Source: Pseudorhodoplanes sp.
GTDB taxonomy: Bacteria; Pseudomonadota; Alphaproteobacteria; Rhizobiales; Xanthobacteraceae
Assembly (NCBI GenBank): GCA_032027085.1
Contig: JAVSMS010000001.1
Coordinates: forward strand, 1,628,332 to 1,692,331
Direction of reading: 5' to 3'
Length of the DNA: 64,000 bases
Shown: piece by piece, positions 8,495 through 16,699 of the stretch
How positions within the stretch are numbered: the first letter of the stretch is position 1
Layout of the letters: each line of letters opens with the position of its first letter
Made by a program: the position numbers and the translations under genes
Notes under the pieces: model-generated
The model's database searches: none
What the model saw: the letters and a program-made list of their open reading frames with translations, nothing else
What the model was told of the DNA's origin: nothing

Positions 8495-10993
8495 ATGGGC
8501 ATTGAGGCCAAGCAAGTCGAGATCAACAATCCATCATCGCTTGAACGGAGCCAGGCTGTCCAAGACGGCGCCCGTGCCACGAACCCTGAGCGCGGACCTG
8601 CAACACCCGAGGCATCCGAGAATCCACGTGCGATGGGCCCGTTGGAGTTTGCAACCTACAAGAAAGGCTGGCGAAACGCGCGACGCTACCATCTCAACGA
8701 ACGAGACATAGCCGCACGCCGGAAGGCCGAGGAAGCTGCCAAGGCAGCGCGGGAACAAGCCATCAAAGCCGCAGAAGCCTCCCTCCGCCAGACAGGTCAG
8801 AGGATCGATCGGCGCGACATCGAAGAACGGCTCAACGCCTTCTCAGACCTGATCGTCGATTCCTCCGATGATGGAAGACCCAATCGGCGAAACAAAATCG
8901 AAGAGATAGCACCGGGACGGATCGCTGCGAGGCTCCTCTTCGCCCGTCTGTTCGATCATCGCCCGGATCTTTGCGAGGCGATCAAGAATGAGGCCCCCGT
9001 TGTTCTTATTGATGTGCCTGACGGAGAGGCTTTCTCCCGCCTTCTCGGCAACTGGACCGATATTGTCTTGCCCGAAGACGTGTGTATCGCTCAGGGCAAG
9101 ACACTCGACCAGAATGCGCGGCGGGACGATTTTGATGCAATCGCACATGTTGCGTTCGAGCCGCTCAAATCGAAGGATATCCCTTCGACTGAAGCAAGAG
9201 CACTTTGCGCAGTCCAACTCGCGTTGCCTACCTTTGCGATCTCGCCCGGCGCAGAGACCTACTTGCCGAAGGCACTTCGGGATGCCGAAACGGCGCGCCT
9301 GACGCTGCCGCGGCTTGATGCACTGACGATCACCCGGGTGATCCGGTTGGTGACCTCAAAACCCTGCCGCGACTTCCTTTCGCCCGATATTGTCAGGGAA
9401 ATCGGCTATCACGAACTGGTTTTGGCCGTCCGGTTCGACCGCACGCCCGAACGGTGTCTCGCGCATTTGCGCGCGCTGGCCGAACGCAAGATTTCCAAGA
9501 AGGCTGCCCGTGACCTGACGCTCGACGAACTGCACGGCATGGACGAAGCAGTCAGTTGGGCGAAGTCAACTATCCGGGATATCGAGGCCTGGCGCCGCGG
9601 CGAGATTCAATGGGATGCTGTCGACCATGCGGTCGTGCTCAACGGCCCGCCCGGGACCGGCAAAACGACTTTCGCCAAGGTCTTTGCAGAGTCAGCTGGA
9701 TTGCCACTGATCCTGGCGTCGCTTGCAACATGGCAAGGGACTGATGAAGGGCACCTTGGCCACCTCCTCCGCGCAATGCGGCGCGACTTTGAAGAAGCTC
9801 GCAGCAAATCCCCCTGCGTCATGCTCATTGATGAAGTCGACTCTTTTCCCATCCGGGCAGAGTTGACGCATTCGCACCGCGACTACGACATCCAAGTCGT
9901 GAACGGCTTCCTGGAGCAGCTTGATGGGCTTGCTGGCCGCGAAGGCATCATCTTCCTGGGGGCCAGCAACGATGTCACACGATGCGATCCGGCTATCCTG
10001 CGTTCGGGCCGTCTGAACCGCATCGTCCAGGTCAGAATACCTACTCCGGACGATCTGGAGAAGATCTATCGCGTCAGATTGCGTGGTGCCCTCCAGGATG
10101 CCGACCTTAAGGAAATATCTCTTCTTTCCGTCGGCATGACAGGCGCCGATGTCGAGCGGACTGTTAAGGATGCGCTCCGCATTGCACGGCACGAAGAACG
10201 AAGCATATCGGTCGACGACCTTTATCGTACTATTGTTGGAGGCCGGGATGTGTCCCCGGAGAGAACAAAGGAAATCGCCATACATGAGGCTGGACACATC
10301 CTGCTCGATGTCCTCCATTTCGGCCCTGACGACGTTCATGCCGTTCTCTTGCGGCGGCGTGAGAGTGAGGGCGCAGTCTGGCGTATTCGCAAGCAATATG
10401 CCCTCGATACCCAGGAGCATCTGACCAAGGCGTTACAAATCTTTCTCGCCGGCCGCGCCGCCGAAGAGATCGTGATCGGTCGCACGAGCATCGGTTCCGG
10501 CGGCAGCAACAGTTCTGATCTTGCCGCTGCCACCCGAATGGCGTCAGCAATGGTCGCAAGCCTCGGTTTCGCAGGACCGCATCCCTTTGTCTATTTGGCG
10601 CCCATGCGGGAAGCGGAATCAGCGCTGCGCTACGAGTACATGCGGATCGTGGTCAACGATGTGCTGGCGGCAGCCTATGAAGAGACAAAGCGCCTCCTGT
10701 CTGTCCACCGCACCGCACTCCAAAAAGTCGCAGACACCTTGGTCGCAAATCGGGTGATCGATGGTCACCAGGTAGAAGCGGTTGTCCGTTCGAGTGAAAT
10801 AGTTATCCCCCGTGATGTCGGCTCGGAGAGAGCGACCGAGGCAAAGCGTGCCGAAGCATCTCGTGTGCTCGATGTTCCGACCCTTGAAGACGACTTTGGC
10901 GCATCGGAAAGAAGCCCCCTCCTCGAGGATCATGCTGACGCCGAGACAGATTCCGGTAATGGGAGCCAAGTCGAGGAGGAGAGTGTGTCATGA
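8495..10993 (+). CDS. Soluble AAA+ ATPase / M41 (FtsH-like) metalloprotease
   Basis: An 832-residue protein. The N-terminal third, about residues 1-375, is hydrophilic, with a charged alanine-rich helix near 60-100 and no membrane segments. The AAA module begins with Walker A GPPGTGKTT at about 384, followed by Walker B CVMLIDEVDS and a second region of homology with ASND and RSGRLNR. A zinc-protease motif HEAGH is at about 597, and an SSDLAAAT segment near 675 supplies the expected third metal ligand. The C-terminal tail is acidic. FtsH family members are normally membrane-anchored hexameric proteases; this one lacks the two N-terminal helices and has a large different N-terminal domain. A GAGAGG ribosome site lies upstream. 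The stop overlaps the next start by 4 bases. Confidence 0.9.
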   Translation: MGIEAKQVEINNPSSLERSQAVQDGARATNPERGPATPEASENPRAMGPLEFATYKKGWRNARRYHLNERDIAARRKAEEAAKAAREQAIKAAEASLRQTGQRIDRRDIEERLNAFSDLIVDSSDDGRPNRRNKIEEIAPGRIAARLLFARLFDHRPDLCEAIKNEAPVVLIDVPDGEAFSRLLGNWTDIVLPEDVCIAQGKTLDQNARRDDFDAIAHVAFEPLKSKDIPSTEARALCAVQLALPTFAISPGAETYLPKALRDAETARLTLPRLDALTITRVIRLVTSKPCRDFLSPDIVREIGYHELVLAVRFDRTPERCLAHLRALAERKISKKAARDLTLDELHGMDEAVSWAKSTIRDIEAWRRGEIQWDAVDHAVVLNGPPGTGKTTFAKVFAESAGLPLILASLATWQGTDEGHLGHLLRAMRRDFEEARSKSPCVMLIDEVDSFPIRAELTHSHRDYDIQVVNGFLEQLDGLAGREGIIFLGASNDVTRCDPAILRSGRLNRIVQVRIPTPDDLEKIYRVRLRGALQDADLKEISLLSVGMTGADVERTVKDALRIARHEERSISVDDLYRTIVGGRDVSPERTKEIAIHEAGHILLDVLHFGPDDVHAVLLRRRESEGAVWRIRKQYALDTQEHLTKALQIFLAGRAAEEIVIGRTSIGSGGSNSSDLAAATRMASAMVASLGFAGPHPFVYLAPMREAESALRYEYMRIVVNDVLAAAYEETKRLLSVHRTALQKVADTLVANRVIDGHQVEAVVRSSEIVIPRDVGSERATEAKRAEASRVLDVPTLEDDFGASERSPLLEDHADAETDSGNGSQVEEESVS

Positions 10994-11430
10994 ACTCCTA
11001 CCTGCTGACGCCTCCCGGCATGCGCCTCATCAAGTGCAACGGCGTTGTCATCACTGAAGCGCCAGTCATGCCTCCCGGCCTGGCGGATTCAGAAATCCTA
11101 GAGCGGAGGACGCCTGAGGGACGTACCCATAGAGAAAGATTCTGCGAAGCTCAGAAAACGATCAACATGCTCGCGCAAGGCTGGCGACCTAGCGCTTCAG
11201 AACTTCAACATGCGCCAAATCTATCAGCGTGGCAGCCGGTTATGTTGCCGATCGGGGACATTATTCTACTTGGCTTTGTGACTGGGCATCCGTACATCCG
11301 CGATGGAAAATTCTGCAGCACCTCGCCGTTGATTGCTTACGACGCTCAGCTCGCCGAATGGGCAAGAACTGTAAGCCGTTGGTACCGTCTCGGCGCGCCC
11401 TCTCGTCTGCCCAAGACATTTATAAATTAA
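10990..11430 (+). CDS. Small protein translationally coupled to the AAA-M41 protease
   Basis: A 146-residue protein whose ATG overlaps the protease stop (ATGA), so the two are likely made together. The C-terminal half has a compact pattern with LPIGDIILLGFVTGHP, a charged turn, then TSPL and WARTVSRWYRLG. It resembles a family of small uncharacterised rhizobial proteins (possibly DUF6634; this name is from memory). No catalytic motif is evident. By position it could be an adaptor, substrate or regulator of the protease. Confidence 0.75.
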   Translation: MNSYLLTPPGMRLIKCNGVVITEAPVMPPGLADSEILERRTPEGRTHRERFCEAQKTINMLAQGWRPSASELQHAPNLSAWQPVMLPIGDIILLGFVTGHPYIRDGKFCSTSPLIAYDAQLAEWARTVSRWYRLGAPSRLPKTFIN

Positions 11431-11697
11431 GGCGTAACGTTCGGCAGCAAACGGCTGCGGCATAGCGTATGCCAGACAGCATTCGACCGGACATAAGTCC
11501 GAAGGTCGCCTGCAAGGTCAATTCTTCTCTCTGCATAACACCGAACTGCGTCGCGCGACGTTAGTCAACATTCCAATGCTTGCTTGTAATCAAATGATAT
11601 AAGTAAGCGAACTATGTCGCGACAATCGCTCTTTCAAACGTATTTATCAAGGAACAAAGGATTCGTATGCGTGTGATTACTTTGAAATCATTTCGTC

Positions 11698-11759
11698 AAG
11701 GACTCGAAATAACAAAGGCCGTTCAAGTTATGACGAGTCCTTCAAACAAGCTCTTTTTT
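11698..11759 (+). terminator. Stem-loop followed by T6, terminator-like or sRNA end
   Basis: The arms AAGGACTCG (11698-11706) and CGAGTCCTT (11734-11742) pair exactly. The loop itself contains ATAAC/GTTAT that can extend the stem. Six T residues follow at 11754-11759. No plus-strand gene ends just upstream (the nearest stop is at 11430), so this may terminate a non-coding transcript. The T run is about a dozen bases past the stem, which weakens an intrinsic-terminator reading. Confidence 0.35.
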
Positions 11760-11763
11760 AATA

Positions 11764-11952
11764 CTAAAGAAATACACCGACTTTTCTCGAGCCTTCGTTG
11801 ACAGGAATAGCGTCGCCGGACCAAGCTTCAGGTGATTCGCACACCGAGGCGCGAATCAGTGCGTGAATTTCATCTCGCTCAAAGTTGGCGTCATCGGCTG
11901 GTGGCCGAGGCGAGATGAGATGGAGTCCATCCAACTTCAGAGGAGCGCACAT
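11764..11952 (-). CDS. Possible small hypothetical protein
   Basis: A 62-codon minus-strand frame with a plausible, non-repetitive composition, in a region with no other gene. The ribosome site is weak (AGG three bases upstream of the ATG). A G+C-rich hairpin with a T-rich side lies just upstream on this strand (about 11960-12000). I do not recognise the protein, and it may be spurious. Confidence 0.28.
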   Translation of the reverse strand: MCAPLKLDGLHLISPRPPADDANFERDEIHALIRASVCESPEAWSGDAIPVNEGSRKVGVFL

Positions 11953-12355
11953 GACCTAGAAAGCAAAACGCGCGGCCCAAAATGAACCGCGCGCTTGCTC
12001 ATAACTGACACGTCCAGATGACGTGACGGATCAAGGCCTCGTAAACCTTCCGTCTTGTCACTTGCCTCTTGAGCTGGCGCCCGTGGAAGCGTTTGCATCG
12101 TCTCCCGATTCTGATCGGAGAGTCAAGCACGCCCGTTCACGCCTGGGCCGTATCCCCGTCAGACCCACGATTTAACAGCTGATTTTTGATCAGCGGTCAT
12201 CCCGCGCGTGCGCGAGGCCGCCTGGGTTCGTGCCCGTCTGACCTCTCTGCCTCCACCGAAAAAGGGCCGCAGCAGCCACCGCCGCTGCGGATCCCCGGGC
12301 TTTGCCTCGTCCTACGAGGCGGCAGGAACCGAGACAGCAAGCTCAGGAGCGCCAA

Positions 12356-13081
12356 ATGGCAGTGACTAATTTCGCAAGACTGATTGGGCGATCGACGGCA
12401 AGTCGCAAAGTGGTGACACACCGCAAGGCTACGTTCACCGGCTGCTACCCATCCCGCAAAAACAATCGGATGGTGCAGTACGAGAGTCTGCTGGAGCGAA
12501 ACTTCATCGTTTTGGCGGAAGCCGATCCAAGGATTCACACTTACACGGAGCAGCCAATCCCGCTGTGGTGGACAGACGGCGTTCGCACTTATCGAACGAC
12601 TTTCGATTTCGAAATTACTATCTCCAAGGATCGGAAGTACCTCGTTGAGGTCAAGCCGCTCGAGAAAGTTCTCAAGTATAATTTAGATCATCTCTACGGC
12701 TTCGTACGCGCGGCGGCACGAAAGCGAGGCTACACCGGTTTGGAGCTTTGGACCGATCGCGAGATCAAAGCCTACCCTCGGCTTCCAAATGCCGACCTTG
12801 TTGCAGCGGCGGGCACATCGTACGTCGACTTAAGTCACGAACTCGCAATGCGTTCGGCAATTGCGGGGCTGGCGCAAAGGTCAAAGGCCTTCACGGTCAA
12901 AGCTCTCCGAGCCGCGTCCAATCTGGGCACTCACTCCTATCGCATGGTGATCCGCTTCGTCGCCAGTGGCGAACTGTCGCCGGTTAATCCGATGGCACCG
13001 CTCGACGATCAGGCCCTTCTCGCAATTCCCGACACCGACCGCCAAGCAACCACTATTGCTCCGATTCAGATTCCGAATTGA
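12356..13081 (+). CDS. tnsA: TnsA-like heteromeric transposase endonuclease
   Basis: A 241-residue protein from the ATG at 12356, with AGGAG six bases upstream; an upstream ATG at 12302 is less likely. TnsA cuts the 5' ends of Tn7-like transposons and works with TnsB. The N-terminal nuclease half shows the family pattern: YESLLERNFIVL, then TFDFEITI, then YLVEVKPLEK, giving the E, D and E-x-K residues of a restriction-endonuclease-like active site. The C-terminal part is helical, as expected for the TnsC-contacting region. It is the first gene of the tns operon. Confidence 0.92.
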   Translation: MAVTNFARLIGRSTASRKVVTHRKATFTGCYPSRKNNRMVQYESLLERNFIVLAEADPRIHTYTEQPIPLWWTDGVRTYRTTFDFEITISKDRKYLVEVKPLEKVLKYNLDHLYGFVRAAARKRGYTGLELWTDREIKAYPRLPNADLVAAAGTSYVDLSHELAMRSAIAGLAQRSKAFTVKALRAASNLGTHSYRMVIRFVASGELSPVNPMAPLDDQALLAIPDTDRQATTIAPIQIPN

Positions 13082-13092
13082 TGGAGGCTGGT

Positions 13093-13272
13093 ATGGAAAG
13101 CTTCAGCACAAACGATGGTGCAAGTGCCATCCTCGAGGTCGATTTTGATGATGTCGCGTTCGGTGATTCCGACGTCGATGGCAAAGATGGCAAGCCGCTC
13201 ATTCGCTCGCTGACGACTGGTGTTCACGTCTCGCCACTCGCTATGGCTTTGCTACAGCGCGCGGGAGACTAG
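13093..13272 (+). CDS. Small acidic protein between tnsA and tnsB
   Basis: About 59 residues from the ATG at 13093, chosen because GGAGG sits five bases upstream; an ATG at 13081 directly at the tnsA stop is an in-frame alternative. The middle is strongly acidic (EVDFDDVAFGDSDVD), and the end is a short helical segment (SPLAMALLQRAGD). Its stop lies just before the tnsB ribosome site, so it is embedded in the tns operon. Canonical Tn7 has no gene here, and I do not recognise the protein. It could be a DNA-mimic-like or TnsA/TnsB partner; that is speculation. Confidence 0.6.
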   Translation: MESFSTNDGASAILEVDFDDVAFGDSDVDGKDGKPLIRSLTTGVHVSPLAMALLQRAGD

Positions 13273-13274
13273 CA

Positions 13275-15641
13275 ATGAACGTTCCGCTGATCAGACTCGC
13301 GAAAGGTGATGCGATCATTATCGACAACGCTTGGTATGAAGAGATCGATCGAACCCGTGACGTGCTCACGCTGAAACAGATAGGAGGCACGGTTGTTCGC
13401 ACGTTTACCGGGGAGGAGCTTCGGGATCTCTATTTCGACCCTGCTGGTCGAATGCGAATTGAGCGGCATGCACCGAAACTCCTTGAACCGGCGCTTGCTG
13501 ATGCGGTGTCACGGGCCTTCGAAAGCTTCACAAAGTGTCAGCAGCAGGAGATGCTGCTTCGGCTTGACTATGTGAAGGCCTGCGACCGCTTCTTTGGGCG
13601 GAAACTTTTCCCCAAGCGGCTTCACGGTTACGAACGAATTGCGACGATCGTCGCACGCTATAGGCGTCTCGTTCAGGCCCGCGACCAGGGTCTAGAGCCC
13701 TGTCAGGTTCCCCTTGAGTTAATATCAGGCGCCACACTTCGCGATTGGCATTTGCGATGGCGTCAGGCCGGGCGGCTGATCGGTGCGCTTGCACCCCTTC
13801 ATCATTTGAAGGGCAATCGGAAGGGGAAGCTTGATCCGGCAGTGAAAGCGATCATTGCTGGCAAGATCAAGGAGAAATGGCTCACCCTCGAAGCGCCGCC
13901 AGTGACGGTCGTGCATGACAGTATCTGTCGTGAAATCAGGAAGCTGAATGACGAGGGACACTTCCCTGCATTTGTCGAGCCCAGCGAGGCGGCTGTTCGC
14001 CGCTGGATTGCCGACAACGTGGATTCCTTTACGCAAGTTTTCTACCGGGAGGGTCGGAAGAAAGCGGAGGATCAGTTTCGCCTGATTAACCGTGCACCGA
14101 TCGCAACGCGCCCGTTGCAGATAGTCGAATTTGACGAAACCCCACTCGACATCATTCTGGTCGATGAGGACGGACGGCCACGCGGACGTGCATATCTGAC
14201 GGTAGGCATCTGCGAGGCAACATGCATGATTGTCGGCTGGCACATCGGATACGAGCGCGCGAGCTGGACGACAATCATGCAAGCGATACGCATGACTATA
14301 TCCAAGAAGGACACCAGCGGCAGCGGCGCCGAATCGCCCTTCCCTGTATATGGCGTTCCTGAAATCATCAAGGTCGATAACGGGCCGCAGTTTCGTTCGA
14401 CGTCTCTTGTTGCCGCCGCGGGCCAGCTTCAGTTTGAAGTCCGTTTTGTCCCGGCCGGCAAGCCTCACCTCAAAGGAAAAGTGGAGCGGTTTTTCCTCGA
14501 GGTCACGCGGGATTTCTTAAGCGTCTTCCCTGGTCGGACATTCTCGAATGTTGAACAGCGCGGTGACTATGATTCCAGCGGCTATGCCCGCATGACGCTG
14601 GAACAGCTCCAGAAACTTTTCATGCGCTGGGTCGTCGATATCTATCACAATCGCCCGAATAGTCGCGCGTTTGGGCAGACGCCACTTGAGCGCTGGCAAG
14701 CCCTTTCTGGTTGCGGCGTCCGTCTTCCGCCTGAGGTCGACTGTCTCGTCCCTCTCATGGGCATGGTGGTCCACCGAACGATTCAGAAGGCGGGAATCAT
14801 TTTTATGGGGCTTGAGTATCGAGGGCCTCAGTTGAAGCTGTTCAAGCAGCGTGATGGCCATCTCGGCCGCCAGTGGATGGTGAAGATCGATCCACTCGAC
14901 CTGTATCACGTGTTCGTTCTCGACGAGCAAAAAGGTAAATGGGAGGCGATCGCCTGTCAGCAGCCAGAACTCATCGAAGGACTCACTCTTCGAATGTGGA
15001 TGGATGTGGTCGAGCTCGCCCGCAAACGAACCAAGGAAAATCAGCGGGTAAGTCGCGCCATTCTGCTCAAGGCGCGCGAGGCACTTCTGCGAGAGGCAGA
15101 AGCCATGGGTCATAAACCCCGTGGGAAGATCACGGAGCAGGACTATCGATGGATGCAGGCGCGCCTAGACGTGCCCGATTATGACATCTCGATCGACCCC
15201 ACCGATCCGGATGAGCGTCCCACCAAAAACGCTAGGAGGAAACGTAAGGCGGAGAGCTTTTCTGATCCCGCGCTGCTTGCACCCGCTTCTGAAGCGGGCG
15301 GACATCCGCTCTCGGAAGTTGCGTCTCCCAATCCCTTCGACGAGGCCCAAGACCGCGCTTTTGAGAACCTCAACGAGGAACAGTCAGCCATAGCGCTGAG
15401 CGCATTTCGTCAAGAATGCCGTCAGCGCGAAGACAGTCGGTGCAGCCACGATCCCACAGATACCTTTCCGATCGTGGATTTGCCTTCTTCGGCTGACCCC
15501 CACGCTTCGCACTCAGAGCGCACTTCTTCGCATTCGCTAGTTCAATCCCACGAATCGAGGACGCATCGTCGATCAGCTCGCCCCCTGTTCGACGACAACG
15601 ACGATTCACTTTGGGGCAGCGACATTGAGGAGAACGTATGA
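13275..15641 (+). CDS. tnsB: TnsB-like DDE transposase
   Basis: A 788-residue Mu/TnsB-type transposase that cuts and joins the 3' ends of the element. Helix-turn-helix DNA-binding domains occupy the first 250 residues. The DDE core follows, with D in VEFDETPLD (about 290), D in VDNGPQF (about 368) and E in KGKVERFF (about 404). A beta-barrel-like region comes next, then a basic and Ser/Asp-rich C-terminal tail like those that contact TnsC. GGGAG lies seven bases upstream of the ATG. The stop overlaps the tnsC start by 4 bases. Confidence 0.95.
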   Translation: MNVPLIRLAKGDAIIIDNAWYEEIDRTRDVLTLKQIGGTVVRTFTGEELRDLYFDPAGRMRIERHAPKLLEPALADAVSRAFESFTKCQQQEMLLRLDYVKACDRFFGRKLFPKRLHGYERIATIVARYRRLVQARDQGLEPCQVPLELISGATLRDWHLRWRQAGRLIGALAPLHHLKGNRKGKLDPAVKAIIAGKIKEKWLTLEAPPVTVVHDSICREIRKLNDEGHFPAFVEPSEAAVRRWIADNVDSFTQVFYREGRKKAEDQFRLINRAPIATRPLQIVEFDETPLDIILVDEDGRPRGRAYLTVGICEATCMIVGWHIGYERASWTTIMQAIRMTISKKDTSGSGAESPFPVYGVPEIIKVDNGPQFRSTSLVAAAGQLQFEVRFVPAGKPHLKGKVERFFLEVTRDFLSVFPGRTFSNVEQRGDYDSSGYARMTLEQLQKLFMRWVVDIYHNRPNSRAFGQTPLERWQALSGCGVRLPPEVDCLVPLMGMVVHRTIQKAGIIFMGLEYRGPQLKLFKQRDGHLGRQWMVKIDPLDLYHVFVLDEQKGKWEAIACQQPELIEGLTLRMWMDVVELARKRTKENQRVSRAILLKAREALLREAEAMGHKPRGKITEQDYRWMQARLDVPDYDISIDPTDPDERPTKNARRKRKAESFSDPALLAPASEAGGHPLSEVASPNPFDEAQDRAFENLNEEQSAIALSAFRQECRQREDSRCSHDPTDTFPIVDLPSSADPHASHSERTSSHSLVQSHESRTHRRSARPLFDDNDDSLWGSDIEENV

Positions 15642-16699
15642 TGAAACAGCTTATCGAGCATATGCATGCGCTGGACGCGATACCCAACTCTTCACTTGAT
15701 AATGAGCGCAAATATCGGCGCTTACGCCGAGACAATCCGAAAGTTGCAAAGCTGCGCGCCATCAAGGCTATCGATATCGCAACCGGTAAATCAGCGGTGG
15801 CGAAGCAGTATTTCGACGGTCTACTGGACCGTGTTGACGGCGGCCTTGAGGGCCTTTGCTTAGTTGTGTACGGACCAACTGGCGCAGGGAAAACTCATAT
15901 TCTCAAACACCTCCGAAAGGACCCCATTTTACAATCCTTCGAGACAGAGGAAGGGATCCAACGACCAATGTTGGCCTTGGATGCACCCGCTCCATGCACG
16001 CTCCGCACGTTGGGCATGCGAATGTTGAAGCATCTGGGTCTTCCGTTTAGCAGGGCGCTTCGAGAGCATGAGGTGTGGGATTGCGTCGTTGCGAACTTAC
16101 ATGCTCAGGGCGTTGGCGTGGTCTTTATCGATGAAATGCACAACGTTCTGTCCGGTCGCAAAGATACAGAGCGTGAAAAGATCGCCATGACGCTAAAGTC
16201 ACTGATGGTATCGGAAACCAATCCGATACAGCTCATTCTATCCGGACTCGATGTGCTGAGTAAGTTCATACAGAAATACGAGGAGGTTGAGCGACGCAGC
16301 CACTTTTTAGAAGTGACGCCATTGACGTCAAGAGACCGAAGCAAGGCTGTGAGGTTCCTCAAGGACCTTCAGGTTCAACTTGGATTTCCAGGTTCAGGCT
16401 TCGATCAGGACGATATGCCGGAGCGGTTCATGATCGCATCCCAAGGTTACATCGGACGCATAGCGTATTTCGCACAAGAGGCAGCGGCGCTCGCTGTGTC
16501 ATTAGACGGCGACATAATTGCCGCTGAGTACTTGGCAGAAGCATACAGGCGCCCGTTTGGAGTTTCCCCTGATAACAACCCGTTTCTTATGGCCAACATC
16601 AATCAGTTTCGGACTCCGAAGCGCCAGTTCAACTACGACGACCTGACCAAGCTGAAGGGAAGAAAGAAGCTCGAGGAAAGTCTCGATGAAGCTGCCTAG
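15638..16699 (+). CDS. tnsC: TnsC-like AAA+ transposition regulator
   Basis: A 353-residue AAA+ ATPase that links target selection by TniQ/TnsD to the TnsAB transposase. Walker A GPTGAGKT is at residues 79-86 and Walker B VVFIDEMHN at about 161-169. The sensor region contains LILSGLD. The C-terminus is basic. The start overlaps tnsB (ATGA) and the end overlaps tniQ by 14 bases, so the operon is tightly coupled. Confidence 0.94.
   Translation: MMKQLIEHMHALDAIPNSSLDNERKYRRLRRDNPKVAKLRAIKAIDIATGKSAVAKQYFDGLLDRVDGGLEGLCLVVYGPTGAGKTHILKHLRKDPILQSFETEEGIQRPMLALDAPAPCTLRTLGMRMLKHLGLPFSRALREHEVWDCVVANLHAQGVGVVFIDEMHNVLSGRKDTEREKIAMTLKSLMVSETNPIQLILSGLDVLSKFIQKYEEVERRSHFLEVTPLTSRDRSKAVRFLKDLQVQLGFPGSGFDQDDMPERFMIASQGYIGRIAYFAQEAAALAVSLDGDIIAAEYLAEAYRRPFGVSPDNNPFLMANINQFRTPKRQFNYDDLTKLKGRKKLEESLDEAA

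Larger units (their letters stand above)
11431..12355. other. Gene-poor stretch upstream of tnsA with several hairpins
   Basis: About 900 bases lie between the 146-residue gene and tnsA without a confident gene. Directly visible are: a CGGAC/GTCCG hairpin at 11488-11501; palindromes CGTCGCGCGACG at 11549-11560 and TGTCGCGACA at 11615-11624; a long stem-loop with a T run at 11698-11759; a G+C-rich hairpin near 11970-11995; and a series of short inverted repeats between about 12110 and 12320. The segment 11580-11770 is clearly A+T-richer than its neighbours. The outer end of a Tn7-like element would be expected here, but I could not fix it. Confidence 0.5.
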
